DNA of 64,000 nt from positions 1,736,001 to 1,800,000 of the forward strand of contig OY970235.1 in NCBI GenBank assembly GCA_963714145.1. Direction: 5' to 3'. Each line of letters begins with the position of its first letter. Position 1 is the stretch's first letter. Both the position numbers and the translations under genes were made by a program. Origin of the DNA: JBBWZH01 sp035544115. Its GTDB lineage: Bacteria; Actinomycetota; Actinomycetes; Mycobacteriales; CADCTP01. Below, in pieces: positions 34,063-42,488 of this stretch. The notes beneath the pieces were generated by a model. The model was not told the DNA's origin. It saw only the letters and a program-made list of their open reading frames with translations, and searched no databases.

Positions 34063-35033
34063 GGCGGCCGCAGCCGCGGGTCGAACCGCCGGGCGACCGC
34101 GTCCGCCACCATGGTCGTGGTGACGACGCCGGCGGACAGCAGCAGGAAGGCGCCGTGCAGTACCGGCAGGTCGGGCACGTCGAGCGCGTGGAAGGCCAGG
34201 TAGCCCAGGCCGGGCCAGGAGAAGACCACCTCGACCGCGACCGTGCCGGACACGACGAAGCCGATGTTCAGCAGCAGCACGGTGATGGTTGGCAGCAGCG
34301 CGTTCGGCACCGCGTGGCGATCGCGGACTCCGGCATCCCGCAGGCCCTTGGCGCGGGCCAGCGTGAGGTACGGCGCGCCGCGCTGGGCCGCCAGCGACGC
34401 CCGCATGATCAGGTGGTACTGCGCGTACTGCACCGCGGTCAGCGTCGCCACCGGCAGCACCAGGTGCCAGGCCACGTCCAGCGCCGGCCAGGGCGGCCCG
34501 GCGCCGGGCACCGCTGAGCGCATCCCCGCGACCGGGAACAGGCCGGGCAGCGGCCCGGCTCCGACGCCGAGCGCGACCAGCAGGACCAGTCCGAGCCAGA
34601 AGGTGGGCGTGGCCCACAGCGTCAGCGCCGTCCCGGTCGACAACTTGTCGGTGCGGCCGCCGGGCCGCCAGCCGGCCCGGGCACCGGTGGCAATGCCGAT
34701 CGCGGCGGCGAACACGGTCGCGGTACCGGCCAGCAGCAGCGTCGGCCCGAGGCCGCCGGCCAGCACCCTCCACACGGGACGGTGGTATTCGAACGACTCG
34801 CCCAGGTCGCCGCGCAGGACCGCGCCGAGGTACCGGACGAACTGGGTGACCAGCGGCCGGTCCAGCCCGAGCGCGTGCCGGGTGGCGGCGAGTTGGTCGG
34901 CGGTCGCCGGCCGGCCGCGGGTCAGCGCCAGCGCCGGGTCGCCGGGCAGCAGCCGGAACAGCACGAAACCCAGCAGTAGCACCGGCAGCAGCCGCGCGAC
35001 CGCGGTCCCGACCCAGCTGCTCGCCCGGGCCAT
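34059..35033 (-). CDS. Peptide ABC transporter permease (DppB-like)
   Basis: The ATG at 35033 gives 324 aa with a short N-terminus before the first membrane segment (ARLLPVLLLGFVLFRLLPGDP), as usual in the family. A GTG at 35078, overlapping the binding-protein stop (GTGA), would add 15 residues and fits the coupling seen elsewhere in the operon; the choice is open. The EAA-like motif lies in LTLARAKGLRDAGVRDRHAV. Six membrane segments are visible. Confidence 0.88.
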   Translation of the reverse strand: MARASSWVGTAVARLLPVLLLGFVLFRLLPGDPALALTRGRPATADQLAATRHALGLDRPLVTQFVRYLGAVLRGDLGESFEYHRPVWRVLAGGLGPTLLLAGTATVFAAAIGIATGARAGWRPGGRTDKLSTGTALTLWATPTFWLGLVLLVALGVGAGPLPGLFPVAGMRSAVPGAGPPWPALDVAWHLVLPVATLTAVQYAQYHLIMRASLAAQRGAPYLTLARAKGLRDAGVRDRHAVPNALLPTITVLLLNIGFVVSGTVAVEVVFSWPGLGYLAFHALDVPDLPVLHGAFLLLSAGVVTTTMVADAVARRFDPRLRPP

Positions 35034-35074
35034 AGCCGCCGGTAGGCCGCGCCCAGACAGTCCTCTGTGGACGG

Positions 35075-36850
35075 TCACTCCCGCTCGTCGCGCCTGGCCC
35101 GCCGGCGCAGCACCAGCGCGCCGATGAGTACGCCGGCGAGCGCCGCCCCGCCGCCGGCCGTCCAGCCGAATCTGGACGAACTCGCTGACCGGGTCGACCG
35201 GGGCGCGGCCGGCGCGATGGCGACGTAGCTCCACCAGCCGGCGGCGCTGCCGCCGGACGGCCGGCGGACGAAACCGGTGAACCGGTCCGACCGGTACGCC
35301 TCCAGCACCGCGGGGTAGAACAGCACGATCGGCAACGCCTGCCGGTACAGCCGTTCCTGCGCAGCGCGCACCAGCTGGGCCCGGGTCGCCTCGTCCAGGG
35401 TCCGGGCCTGCCGGTTGTACAGCCGGTCGTACTCGGGGTCGCAAAGGAACAGGTCAGTGCTGCCGTTACCGCCGGCGTCCGGCCGGGCCGCGCAGGTCTG
35501 CACCGACAGCAGGAAGTTCGGGTCCGGGTCGAGTACCCAGCCGCCGAGGAACAGGTCGTACCGGCCGGCCAGCACCCGCGAGCCGAGCTGCGTATCGGAC
35601 ATCAGCCGTGGCGTCATCGCGATGCCGATCTCGCGCAGCCAGCTCACCAGGTAGGTCGCAGACTGCTGGTAGAGCGCCCGGCTGTCCGGTACGTACAGGC
35701 GCAGGTCCAGCCGCCGACCGGCTCGGGTACGGATGCCGTCCGGGCTGCGCGGGTAGCCGGCGGCGTCGAGGATCTGGTTCGCCCGGCCCGGGTCGTAGCC
35801 GCGCAGCTGGTCGCCGCTCGGCTGCCAGCTCCACGGCTTGTCCGCCGTGGGCAGGTAACCCGCGCCGGCCTCGCCGTGCCCGCCGAGCACCCGGGCGACC
35901 AGCGTCGGCCGGTCGATGGCGTGCTCGATCGCGGCCCGCACCCGGGCGTCGGCGAGAGCCGGATGGCCGTCGCCGATCGGGGTGCCGTCCGACCGGGCCG
36001 CCCCGGGGTTGGCGCCGAGCTCGGTGAACCGGGTCGCCGCCGCGTCGACGGTGGTCACGCCCGGCACCCGGCCGAGCGCGGTGTACTGCGCCGGGGTCAG
36101 GTTCGCGACCACGTCCGCGTCCCCTTTGCGTACCGCCTGGGCGGCGGCGTCGCTGGTGCCGAAGTGCTGGAGCACCAGCGTCCCGATCCGCGGCGGCGCC
36201 GGCTGGTACGTCGGGTCGGCGGCCAGCCGGAGGAACTGCCCTGGCGCCGCGGCGGTCAGCCGGAACGGTCCACTCCCGACAGTCAGCGGCCCCGGCCGGT
36301 CGACCGGCGTCGCCGGGTCGCGGTCGGCCCAGGCGTGCGCCGGCACGATGGGGATGTCCAGGTACAGCATGGTCGGCGTCGGTTCGCGGGTCCGGATCTC
36401 GACGGTGGCCGGGTCCAGCGCGGAGACCTCGGCGAACACCGCTGCCGCGGCCGCGTTCACGGTCTCCGGATGTCGCATCACCACCCGGTAGGTGAACGCG
36501 ACATCGGCCGCGGTGACCGGCCGGCCGTCGGACCAGCGCACCCCCTCCCGCAGCTGGAACGTCCAGGTCAGCCTGTCCGGGGAGACCCGCCAGGAGGTGG
36601 CCAGGTCGGGGACGGGGTGGTTGTCGCCAGGCCGGTAGCTGGTGAGGTAGCGGTAGGTGAGCCGGAACAGCTGATTCGCCGCGACCGTCGCACCGAGGAA
36701 CGGGTTCAGCGAGTCGGGCTCCTGCAACGTCGCGACGACCAGCGTGTCGCGCGCCGGCGCGGCAGTGACGTGCGTGACCGGCACGGTCGCGAGCGAGGCC
36801 GGAAGCAGGATCCACCCGACGACGCCCAGCCCGACCCTGATCGCCTGCAT
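35075..36850 (-). CDS. Peptide-binding protein (SBP family 5) with C-terminal membrane anchor
   Basis: The ATG at 36850 with a GAGGGAGAG site gives 591 aa. The N-terminus is a signal peptide without a lipobox cysteine. The mature part opens with DTLVVATLQEPDSLNPFLGA, followed by WSDGRPVTAADVAFTYRVV, typical of the DppA/OppA family. The C-terminus has a hydrophobic helix followed by LRRRARRDERE, so the protein is probably anchored by its tail rather than as a lipoprotein. It follows the NlpC/P60-like gene by 26 bp. Confidence 0.9.
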   Translation of the reverse strand: MQAIRVGLGVVGWILLPASLATVPVTHVTAAPARDTLVVATLQEPDSLNPFLGATVAANQLFRLTYRYLTSYRPGDNHPVPDLATSWRVSPDRLTWTFQLREGVRWSDGRPVTAADVAFTYRVVMRHPETVNAAAAAVFAEVSALDPATVEIRTREPTPTMLYLDIPIVPAHAWADRDPATPVDRPGPLTVGSGPFRLTAAAPGQFLRLAADPTYQPAPPRIGTLVLQHFGTSDAAAQAVRKGDADVVANLTPAQYTALGRVPGVTTVDAAATRFTELGANPGAARSDGTPIGDGHPALADARVRAAIEHAIDRPTLVARVLGGHGEAGAGYLPTADKPWSWQPSGDQLRGYDPGRANQILDAAGYPRSPDGIRTRAGRRLDLRLYVPDSRALYQQSATYLVSWLREIGIAMTPRLMSDTQLGSRVLAGRYDLFLGGWVLDPDPNFLLSVQTCAARPDAGGNGSTDLFLCDPEYDRLYNRQARTLDEATRAQLVRAAQERLYRQALPIVLFYPAVLEAYRSDRFTGFVRRPSGGSAAGWWSYVAIAPAAPRSTRSASSSRFGWTAGGGAALAGVLIGALVLRRRARRDERE

Positions 36851-36876
36851 GCTCTCTCCCTCGCCGATCGGGAAAA

Positions 36877-37314
36877 TCAGCCTTTCGGATCCAGAAGCTC
36901 CGCGACAGCGCGGAACCGGTACGGCAGAAACTCCGGACCCGGCCGACCGAGCACGTGGTGCTTCGAGCCACCGCCGGTGTGCTCGTAGGCCCACAACCCG
37001 CCGGCACCGGCCCAGCGGTCGAACAGCAGCACGTGGCCGGCGTCTCCGCCGGTACCGGGCCCGCCGAGCATCAGCGCGTCCCCGGCGGCCAGCTCCTCGT
37101 CGGAGATCGGGACGCACTCGTCCGGCAGTTCGACCGTGGTGAGTCCCGGCGGCGCCAGTTGCCAGGCCATCGAGACGTATCCAGAGCAGTCCAGCCGGTA
37201 GCCCGACACCGGGTCGCAGTCCTGCTGGCTGTACGGGCGGGGCCGGTCGAGCCACCACTGTGCGCGGGCCAGGATCGCGGCGCGGGCCATGGCCACCGCG
37301 TCCGCCCCCCTCAC
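36877..37314 (-). CDS. NlpC/P60-like cysteine peptidase
   Basis: The GTG at 37314 overlaps the amidase stop (GTGA) and gives 145 aa. The catalytic Cys lies in RLDCSGYVSMAW and the His in DAGHVLLFDRW, with an EHTGGG segment after it. This resembles NlpC/P60 or CHAP peptidases that cleave peptidoglycan stem peptides. No signal peptide is visible, so it may act in the cytoplasm on imported muropeptides. Partners are the exported amidase and the peptide transporter. Confidence 0.75.
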   Translation of the reverse strand: MRGADAVAMARAAILARAQWWLDRPRPYSQQDCDPVSGYRLDCSGYVSMAWQLAPPGLTTVELPDECVPISDEELAAGDALMLGGPGTGGDAGHVLLFDRWAGAGGLWAYEHTGGGSKHHVLGRPGPEFLPYRFRAVAELLDPKG

Positions 37315-38162
37315 AAGGCGGCTGTCAGGTCGTCAAGCGCCGTGGCGGGCCAGGACGACTCGGCCGGTGGGTGGCGGATCTGGCCCGCCAGCCGCGCCAC
37401 GTCGCGGCGCAGCGCCGGCAGGTCGGCGTACATCGGACCGCCCGGACACTCGGTCGGCGCCCAGTCGCGGTGCCCGGGGATCGTGGCGACGGTGGCGGTC
37501 GCCCCGCTGATCGGGTTGACGTAGTCGACCGTGCCGAGCGGGTCGAGCCGGTGCCACCGCACCACGGCCGCGAGCAGCACGGTGAGCGAGACCCGGGCGG
37601 CCCGGGTGGCTGTCCGGTCGGTCAGCGTCCCGAGCAGCGCGATGCCTACGTTGCCGGCGTTGAAGCCGAGCACGTGTGCGGCGTTGACCATCTGGCCGGC
37701 CCGGTCGAACCCGGGTATCCCGGTCCCGGACCGGCGGCCCTCGTACACCCGGCCGCGCTCGTCGATCAGGAAGTGGTATCCGATGTCGCCGAAGCCTTGG
37801 ACGACCGCCTGGTTGTGGTAGATCGCGCGCACCCGCGCGGCCGGGTCCGGGTCGTCGTTGCCGGTGGCGGTGTGGTGGACGGTGACGGTCTGCACGTCGA
37901 AGAACTCGGCCGGCCAGATCTCCACCCCGGCCGGGTCGAACCGCAGCGACTCGTCGGCTCCCCACCTGGCCCGGTCCAGGAACCGTGCTGCCGCCGTCCG
38001 GCCCGTTCGCCCCACGCCACCCGGTGCGGCGTATGCCTGGCCGGCCCCGGTCGCCGCGGTGAGTAGACCCGTGCCGAGGCCGGCGAGTATCGCGCGCCGC
38101 CCGTACCGCCGGCTGCCCACCGATGGCGGAGCGGTCGAATTGTTGGACTGCTCCTTCATCAT
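37311..38162 (-). CDS. Tat-exported N-acetylmuramoyl-L-alanine amidase (PGRP/amidase_2 type)
   Basis: The ATG at 38162 (a second ATG follows directly) has a GGAAGGA site and gives 283 aa. A twin-arginine signal (RRYGRRAILAGLGTGLL) is followed by a PGRP-type amidase domain: TVTVHHTATGNDD, IGYHFLIDERGRVYEGR and IPGHRDWAPTECPG. These hold the likely zinc ligands (two His and a Cys). It is the first gene of a probable seven-gene operon with the peptidase and the transporter. Confidence 0.9.
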   Translation of the reverse strand: MMKEQSNNSTAPPSVGSRRYGRRAILAGLGTGLLTAATGAGQAYAAPGGVGRTGRTAAARFLDRARWGADESLRFDPAGVEIWPAEFFDVQTVTVHHTATGNDDPDPAARVRAIYHNQAVVQGFGDIGYHFLIDERGRVYEGRRSGTGIPGFDRAGQMVNAAHVLGFNAGNVGIALLGTLTDRTATRAARVSLTVLLAAVVRWHRLDPLGTVDYVNPISGATATVATIPGHRDWAPTECPGGPMYADLPALRRDVARLAGQIRHPPAESSWPATALDDLTAAL

Positions 38163-38314
38163 GCTGTCCTTCCTCGGAGGACCCAACGCTGCGTTGGTCG
38201 CCGCCCGGCGCGCCGCCTTCCACGTCCGGCGCGCGCTCACCCCGCTCGGCATCGCGCTGCTCGACCGGTCCGTCTGACATCGCTGAGCCGCGGGCCGATC
38301 GGTAACCGGAGCAG

Positions 38315-38320
38315 ACGCTA
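38315..38320 (-). promoter_or_regulatory. Candidate -10 box TAGCGT
   Basis: On the minus strand, ggcctcTAGCGTctgctcc lies 153 bp before the amidase start, within the 235-bp space after the SARP gene. It has the same shape as the other candidate boxes in the window. Confidence 0.35.
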
Positions 38321-38397
38321 GAGGCCGCCAGACCGCCCGGGCCGACCTTTCGGCTGGAGCCGAAACGCCCCGGTCAGCGAGGTCGGCGGCCCGCCGC

Positions 38398-41334
38398 TCA
38401 CGGCGAGGAGGACGTGGGTCGTGTCGGTGGCCGTTGCAGGCCGGCCAGCTTGGCCCGGATCCGGCTGCCATCGGGCAGCATGAGCTCGTCGGCGATCGCC
38501 GCCGCTGCCTGCCAGGCGCCGGCCGCGGCCAGCTGCTCGCCGGCCGCGTCATGCGCGTCGCCGAGGTGGTCCAGCGCTGCCAACTCCCCGTCGCGTTCGG
38601 CGGCCGCGCGGTGGCCGCGCAGCGCGCGCTGCAGGCAGTGGACGGCAGCGCGGTGGTAGCCCAGATGTAGTTGGACGTAGCCGAGGGTGTCCCAGGCATC
38701 CGCCTCGTCTTTCACCGCCCCGAGCTGGCGGAACAGCCGGATCGCCGTCCTGGCCGGCCGCAGGGCCTCTTGCAGGTTGCCGCGCTGCGCCTGGTACCAG
38801 CTGATGTCGTTGAGCATGCCGGCCTGCCCGTACACGTCGTCGATCTCCTGGTACAGCCGGTACGCCTGGTCGACATGACGCAAGGCGCCAGCCAGGTCGG
38901 TGCCGCGTAGCGCCCAGCCGAGGCTCTGGTGCGTGTGGGCCTCGCCCGCCCGGTTGCCGAGCTCGCGGTTCAGTTCCAGCGCGGTCCGCAGCTGCGCCAG
39001 GCCGTCCTCGGTCCGGCCCAGCCGGAGGTAGGCGCCACCCAGATAGCGGTGTAGTCGGCCCTGCTGCGGGCGGTCGCCCAGTCGTTGGGTGGCGGCCAGC
39101 CCGGCCTCGTATGCCGCCAGCTGTTCCATCCAGCGGCCGGTCCGGTCGAGATATACGGCCACCGCGCGGGCCAACTGCCAGACGTGCTCGTCGAAGCCGA
39201 GCTCGCCGGCCGCCGCGACGACGGCTACCACCACCCGCCACTCCGCGCTGAACCAGGCCAGCGCCGCGTCGCCGGTAGCGAACTCGACGCTCTGAACGCC
39301 AGCCGGAACTGGCCCGATCGGGATCGGATCCCGATGCGGATCCAACGCCCGGTCGGCGCCGTGCGCGACATGCAGGTAGTGATCCAGCATCCGGTGCAGG
39401 CCAGCACGCCGCCAGTCGGCGTCGTGTTCGCCGGCCAGTTCCGCGCTGTAGCCGCGGAGTAGGTCGTGCAGCGAGTAGTGGTCGGGGCGGCGCGCGTCGA
39501 CCAGGTGCGCCCCGGTCAACTCGATGAGCAACGCCCGGGTGCGGTCGACCGGCAGCGCAGCCGCACTGGCCAGCGCACCGACGCCGTGCTCGGCCCGGGG
39601 CAGCGATCCCAGCAGCCGGAACAGCGCGGCCGCGTCCGGCCGGAGGATGCGGTAGGACTGCTCGAACACCGCGCGCAGGTTGGTGAGCGGGTCGCCGACA
39701 TCGAACGCCGCGAGGCCCTGCCCAGCCTGGCCCAGCTCCGCAGCGAGCTCCCGCAGCGATCCCCGCGCCCGGGTGGCCGCCCGGGCCGCGACCAGCACCA
39801 GCGCGAGCGGCAGCCCGGCGCAGTGGCGGAGGAGATCCTCGACCGCCGCTGGTTCGGCGGCCGCCTGGACGGTGCCGATCCGGCCGGCCAGGAGCCTGCG
39901 GGCGTCCGCCGCCGGCAGCGGATCGACGGGAACTGGACGCGCGCCTTCGGTGGCCACCAGGCCGGCCAGGTCGCTGCGGCTGGTCACGACGACGAACGGG
40001 CCTGGACTGCCCGGTAGCAGCGGTCGAACCTGGCTCGCATCCGAGGCGTTGTCCAGCAGCAGCAGGATCCGCCGGTCGGCCAGCACGCTGCGGTAGAGGC
40101 TGACCTGCGCGTTCCGGCTGCCGGGGATCCGGGCCGAGGGCACGTTCAGCGCGTCCAGCAGATCCCTGATCACCTCAGGTGGCGCCGCCGGTGGCCCGCT
40201 CGGATCCCACCCGCGCAGGTCCACATACAACTGTCCATCCGGGAAGTGCTGCCGGACGCGGTGCGCCCAGTGCACGGCCAGGCTGGATTTGCCGACTCCG
40301 GCCATACCCGACAGCACGGCCACCGTCACCGCGGTGCTCTCGGCCCGCGCGCCGTCCAGCAGCCGGTCGAGCTGGGCGAGGTCGTCGTCCCGGCAGGTGA
40401 AGCCCGGTACGTCCAGGGGAAGCTGCGCCGGCACGGTGTACGCCCCGCCCGGGGCGGCGTTCGCGAGCTCGCCGGCCGGTTCGAGCTGCGGGGTGGACGC
40501 CGTGTCGGCCTGGCCGGCCGGCGCGCTGGGCGCCGCCTCGACCGGCGAGCCGGCCGCCACCTCCACCGGCGCCCCAGCCGGCTCCGCCGGCGCCCCGGCG
40601 AGGATCGCACGCTGGGTGGCGCGGAGCTCAGCTCCGGGTTCCACACCGAGTTCGTTGACGAGCCGCAACCGGACCGCGACGTACCGGTCGAGCGCCTCGG
40701 CGGTACGGCCGGCGGCGTGCAGCGTCCGCATCAGCGCCGCGGTCACCGGCTCGACCAGCGGGTACTCGCCGGCCAGGTCGGTCAGCGGGCCGATCGTCGA
40801 GACCGGATCGCCGCCGGACAGCTCCGCCGCGGCCCAGCGCAGGACGGCCTCCAACCGGTCCTGCCGCCAACCCTCCCGGGTACGCGCCGCCCAATCGCCG
40901 GCCAGGCCGCTGAGCGGGTCGCCGCGCCACAGAGCAAGCGCCTCGCGCAGCACCCGCCGGCGGTCGCGATCCATGGCGCCCGGCTGCCGGGAGCTCTCCA
41001 GCAGTCGGCGGAACCGGTGCACGTCGATCCGATCCGGCTGGACGTCCAGCACGTAGCCGCCGGACCGGCGGTCCAGCGTGGTCGGCCCGTCACCCGGGCC
41101 GACCGACCGCTCAAGCGCACGCCGGATCCGCGCGACGTGCGCGTGCACCGCGCGGCGAGCTCCGGCCGGCGGATCGTCCCCCCACAGCCGGTCGATCAGC
41201 GCCTCGACGGGCAGCGGCCGTCCAGCGTGGACTGCGAACACGGACATCAGCAGCCGCCGCTGCGGTGGCCCGAGATCGAGCAGGCGACCGGCTACCCGGA
41301 CCTCGACCGGCCCGAACAGGCGGACCTCCACCAC
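38398..41334 (-). CDS. AfsR/SARP-family regulator with NB-ARC and TPR domains
   Basis: The 978-aa protein starts GTG-GTG after a GGGAGG site. Residues about 1-95 are the OmpR-like winged helix (VRLFGPVEVRV, PPQRRLLMSVFAVHAGR), about 100-245 the bacterial transcriptional activation domain (LGVEPGAELRATQRAILAG at the end). Walker A GMAGVGKS is at about 343-350 with LLLLDNASDASQVRPLLPG after it, and TPR repeats run from about 740. A Pro/Ala linker lies near 250-300. It probably activates nearby genes in response to an ATP-dependent signal. Confidence 0.92.
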   Translation of the reverse strand: MVEVRLFGPVEVRVAGRLLDLGPPQRRLLMSVFAVHAGRPLPVEALIDRLWGDDPPAGARRAVHAHVARIRRALERSVGPGDGPTTLDRRSGGYVLDVQPDRIDVHRFRRLLESSRQPGAMDRDRRRVLREALALWRGDPLSGLAGDWAARTREGWRQDRLEAVLRWAAAELSGGDPVSTIGPLTDLAGEYPLVEPVTAALMRTLHAAGRTAEALDRYVAVRLRLVNELGVEPGAELRATQRAILAGAPAEPAGAPVEVAAGSPVEAAPSAPAGQADTASTPQLEPAGELANAAPGGAYTVPAQLPLDVPGFTCRDDDLAQLDRLLDGARAESTAVTVAVLSGMAGVGKSSLAVHWAHRVRQHFPDGQLYVDLRGWDPSGPPAAPPEVIRDLLDALNVPSARIPGSRNAQVSLYRSVLADRRILLLLDNASDASQVRPLLPGSPGPFVVVTSRSDLAGLVATEGARPVPVDPLPAADARRLLAGRIGTVQAAAEPAAVEDLLRHCAGLPLALVLVAARAATRARGSLRELAAELGQAGQGLAAFDVGDPLTNLRAVFEQSYRILRPDAAALFRLLGSLPRAEHGVGALASAAALPVDRTRALLIELTGAHLVDARRPDHYSLHDLLRGYSAELAGEHDADWRRAGLHRMLDHYLHVAHGADRALDPHRDPIPIGPVPAGVQSVEFATGDAALAWFSAEWRVVVAVVAAAGELGFDEHVWQLARAVAVYLDRTGRWMEQLAAYEAGLAATQRLGDRPQQGRLHRYLGGAYLRLGRTEDGLAQLRTALELNRELGNRAGEAHTHQSLGWALRGTDLAGALRHVDQAYRLYQEIDDVYGQAGMLNDISWYQAQRGNLQEALRPARTAIRLFRQLGAVKDEADAWDTLGYVQLHLGYHRAAVHCLQRALRGHRAAAERDGELAALDHLGDAHDAAGEQLAAAGAWQAAAAIADELMLPDGSRIRAKLAGLQRPPTRPTSSSP

Positions 41335-41663
41335 GCCCCTCCCGCCGCCGGCGCCGCACTACTGCGACTCTAGCGGTGGGACAAGCCGGGTTCCGCCCAG
41401 CTACCAGCAGCCTGGTGCTCGAGGAGATGCGGTACTCAGGGCCGGACGGGCAACCGCCGGGTCGGGTCGGCGGGGCCGGCTGGTCAGCCGTCCAGAAGCG
41501 AGGGTGGTCGGCTTCGGTAGGCCGGATACCTGCCGGAATGTTGTCGCCCCGGCCGATCGCGGCCGACAACCGTTTGCCAGCATCTCGACCCACATCTGGG
41601 CGGCAGCCTCTCAAGCGCATCGAGCCCCGATGCGCTACCGCACTGGACGAGAGGAAACACCGG
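41335..41663. other. Divergent intergenic region
   Basis: This 329-bp space separates the SARP gene from the secreted protein gene. A TAGCGG box lies at 41373-41378 on the plus strand. No gene is supported here and I did not find the direct repeats expected of a SARP operator. Confidence 0.35.
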
Positions 41664-42161
41664 ATGAGGATCACAGCACCAGCCGGCCGGGCGGCGTTCG
41701 CCCTGCTCGCCGGGCTCACGCTGACGGCGGCCACCGCCGCGACCGCCGGCGCTGCGCCGCCCCGAGCCGAATCGGTCGCCAGCCACACAGTCCACCGGGC
41801 CTCCGCACCAACCACGGCCCAACGGGACGCACCCCGCACCCCGGCTGCGGCCGACTCCTGCCCGGTGACCCGGGGAGCCTTCACCGGGTTCGCGATCTGC
41901 GGCACGCTGATCTTGGACATCGAGCGCGCCAGCGGGATCCGGGAGACCTTCGTCATCGGCACCAATCTGCAGACCTACCACATCTGGCAGCGGTTCCCCG
42001 GAGACTCGACGTGGTCGGGCTGGAAGAGCCTCGGTGGCGCCGCAATCGGCGGTGTCCTCCTGTGGGACGTCACACCCACCATCTACGTACGCGGCACGGA
42101 CTTCAACCTCTGGTGCAACCGCTGGTCCCCGGCCGGATGGTCTGGCTGGTTCATCTGCTAG
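41664..42161 (+). CDS. Small secreted protein with PLL-lectin-like repeats
   Basis: The ATG at 41664 has a GAGAGG site. The 165-aa product has a signal peptide (RAAFALLAGLTLTAATAATA). A mature part carries paired cysteines and one or two blades resembling PLL/tectonin repeats (WQRFPGDSTWSGWKSLGG and WCNRWSPAGWSGWFIC). It is much shorter than the six-blade lectin at 26207, so it may oligomerise. Sugar target is unknown. Confidence 0.65.
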   Translation: MRITAPAGRAAFALLAGLTLTAATAATAGAAPPRAESVASHTVHRASAPTTAQRDAPRTPAAADSCPVTRGAFTGFAICGTLILDIERASGIRETFVIGTNLQTYHIWQRFPGDSTWSGWKSLGGAAIGGVLLWDVTPTIYVRGTDFNLWCNRWSPAGWSGWFIC

Positions 42162-42488
42162 CCGTCGGTGACGCCGGACGCTGACCGCGTCCTGACCGCC
42201 CGACCAGCGGCCTGACGACCGCCGGGCCGGCTGGTGTGCTCAGCACCGACCGGTCCGGCTCCGCGCAGCCCGCATGAAAATGCCCGCCCGCAAGCCCGGC
42301 ACGTGTTGCCAACTGGGTCCCGCACCATCCACCGCCCGGTCGGCGGAGGATGCGACGGCGGAGCGTGCGCTGCGGAACTTAGGGTGGCCCGGCTGAGTCT
42401 GAGCGGGACGTTCGCCGCGATGGGATGCCTCTGGGGGCTGGCCTGGCGGGCCGGGTCGGTCGGTGCTGGACGGGATGGGTGCGGGGTG
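42162..42488. other. Intergenic stretch without a supported gene
   Basis: The 327-bp gap between the secreted protein and the DUF2207 gene shows open frames only as an extension of the DUF2207 frame. An aacTTAGGGT segment near 42377 might serve as a -10 region; nothing stronger is visible. Confidence 0.3.
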
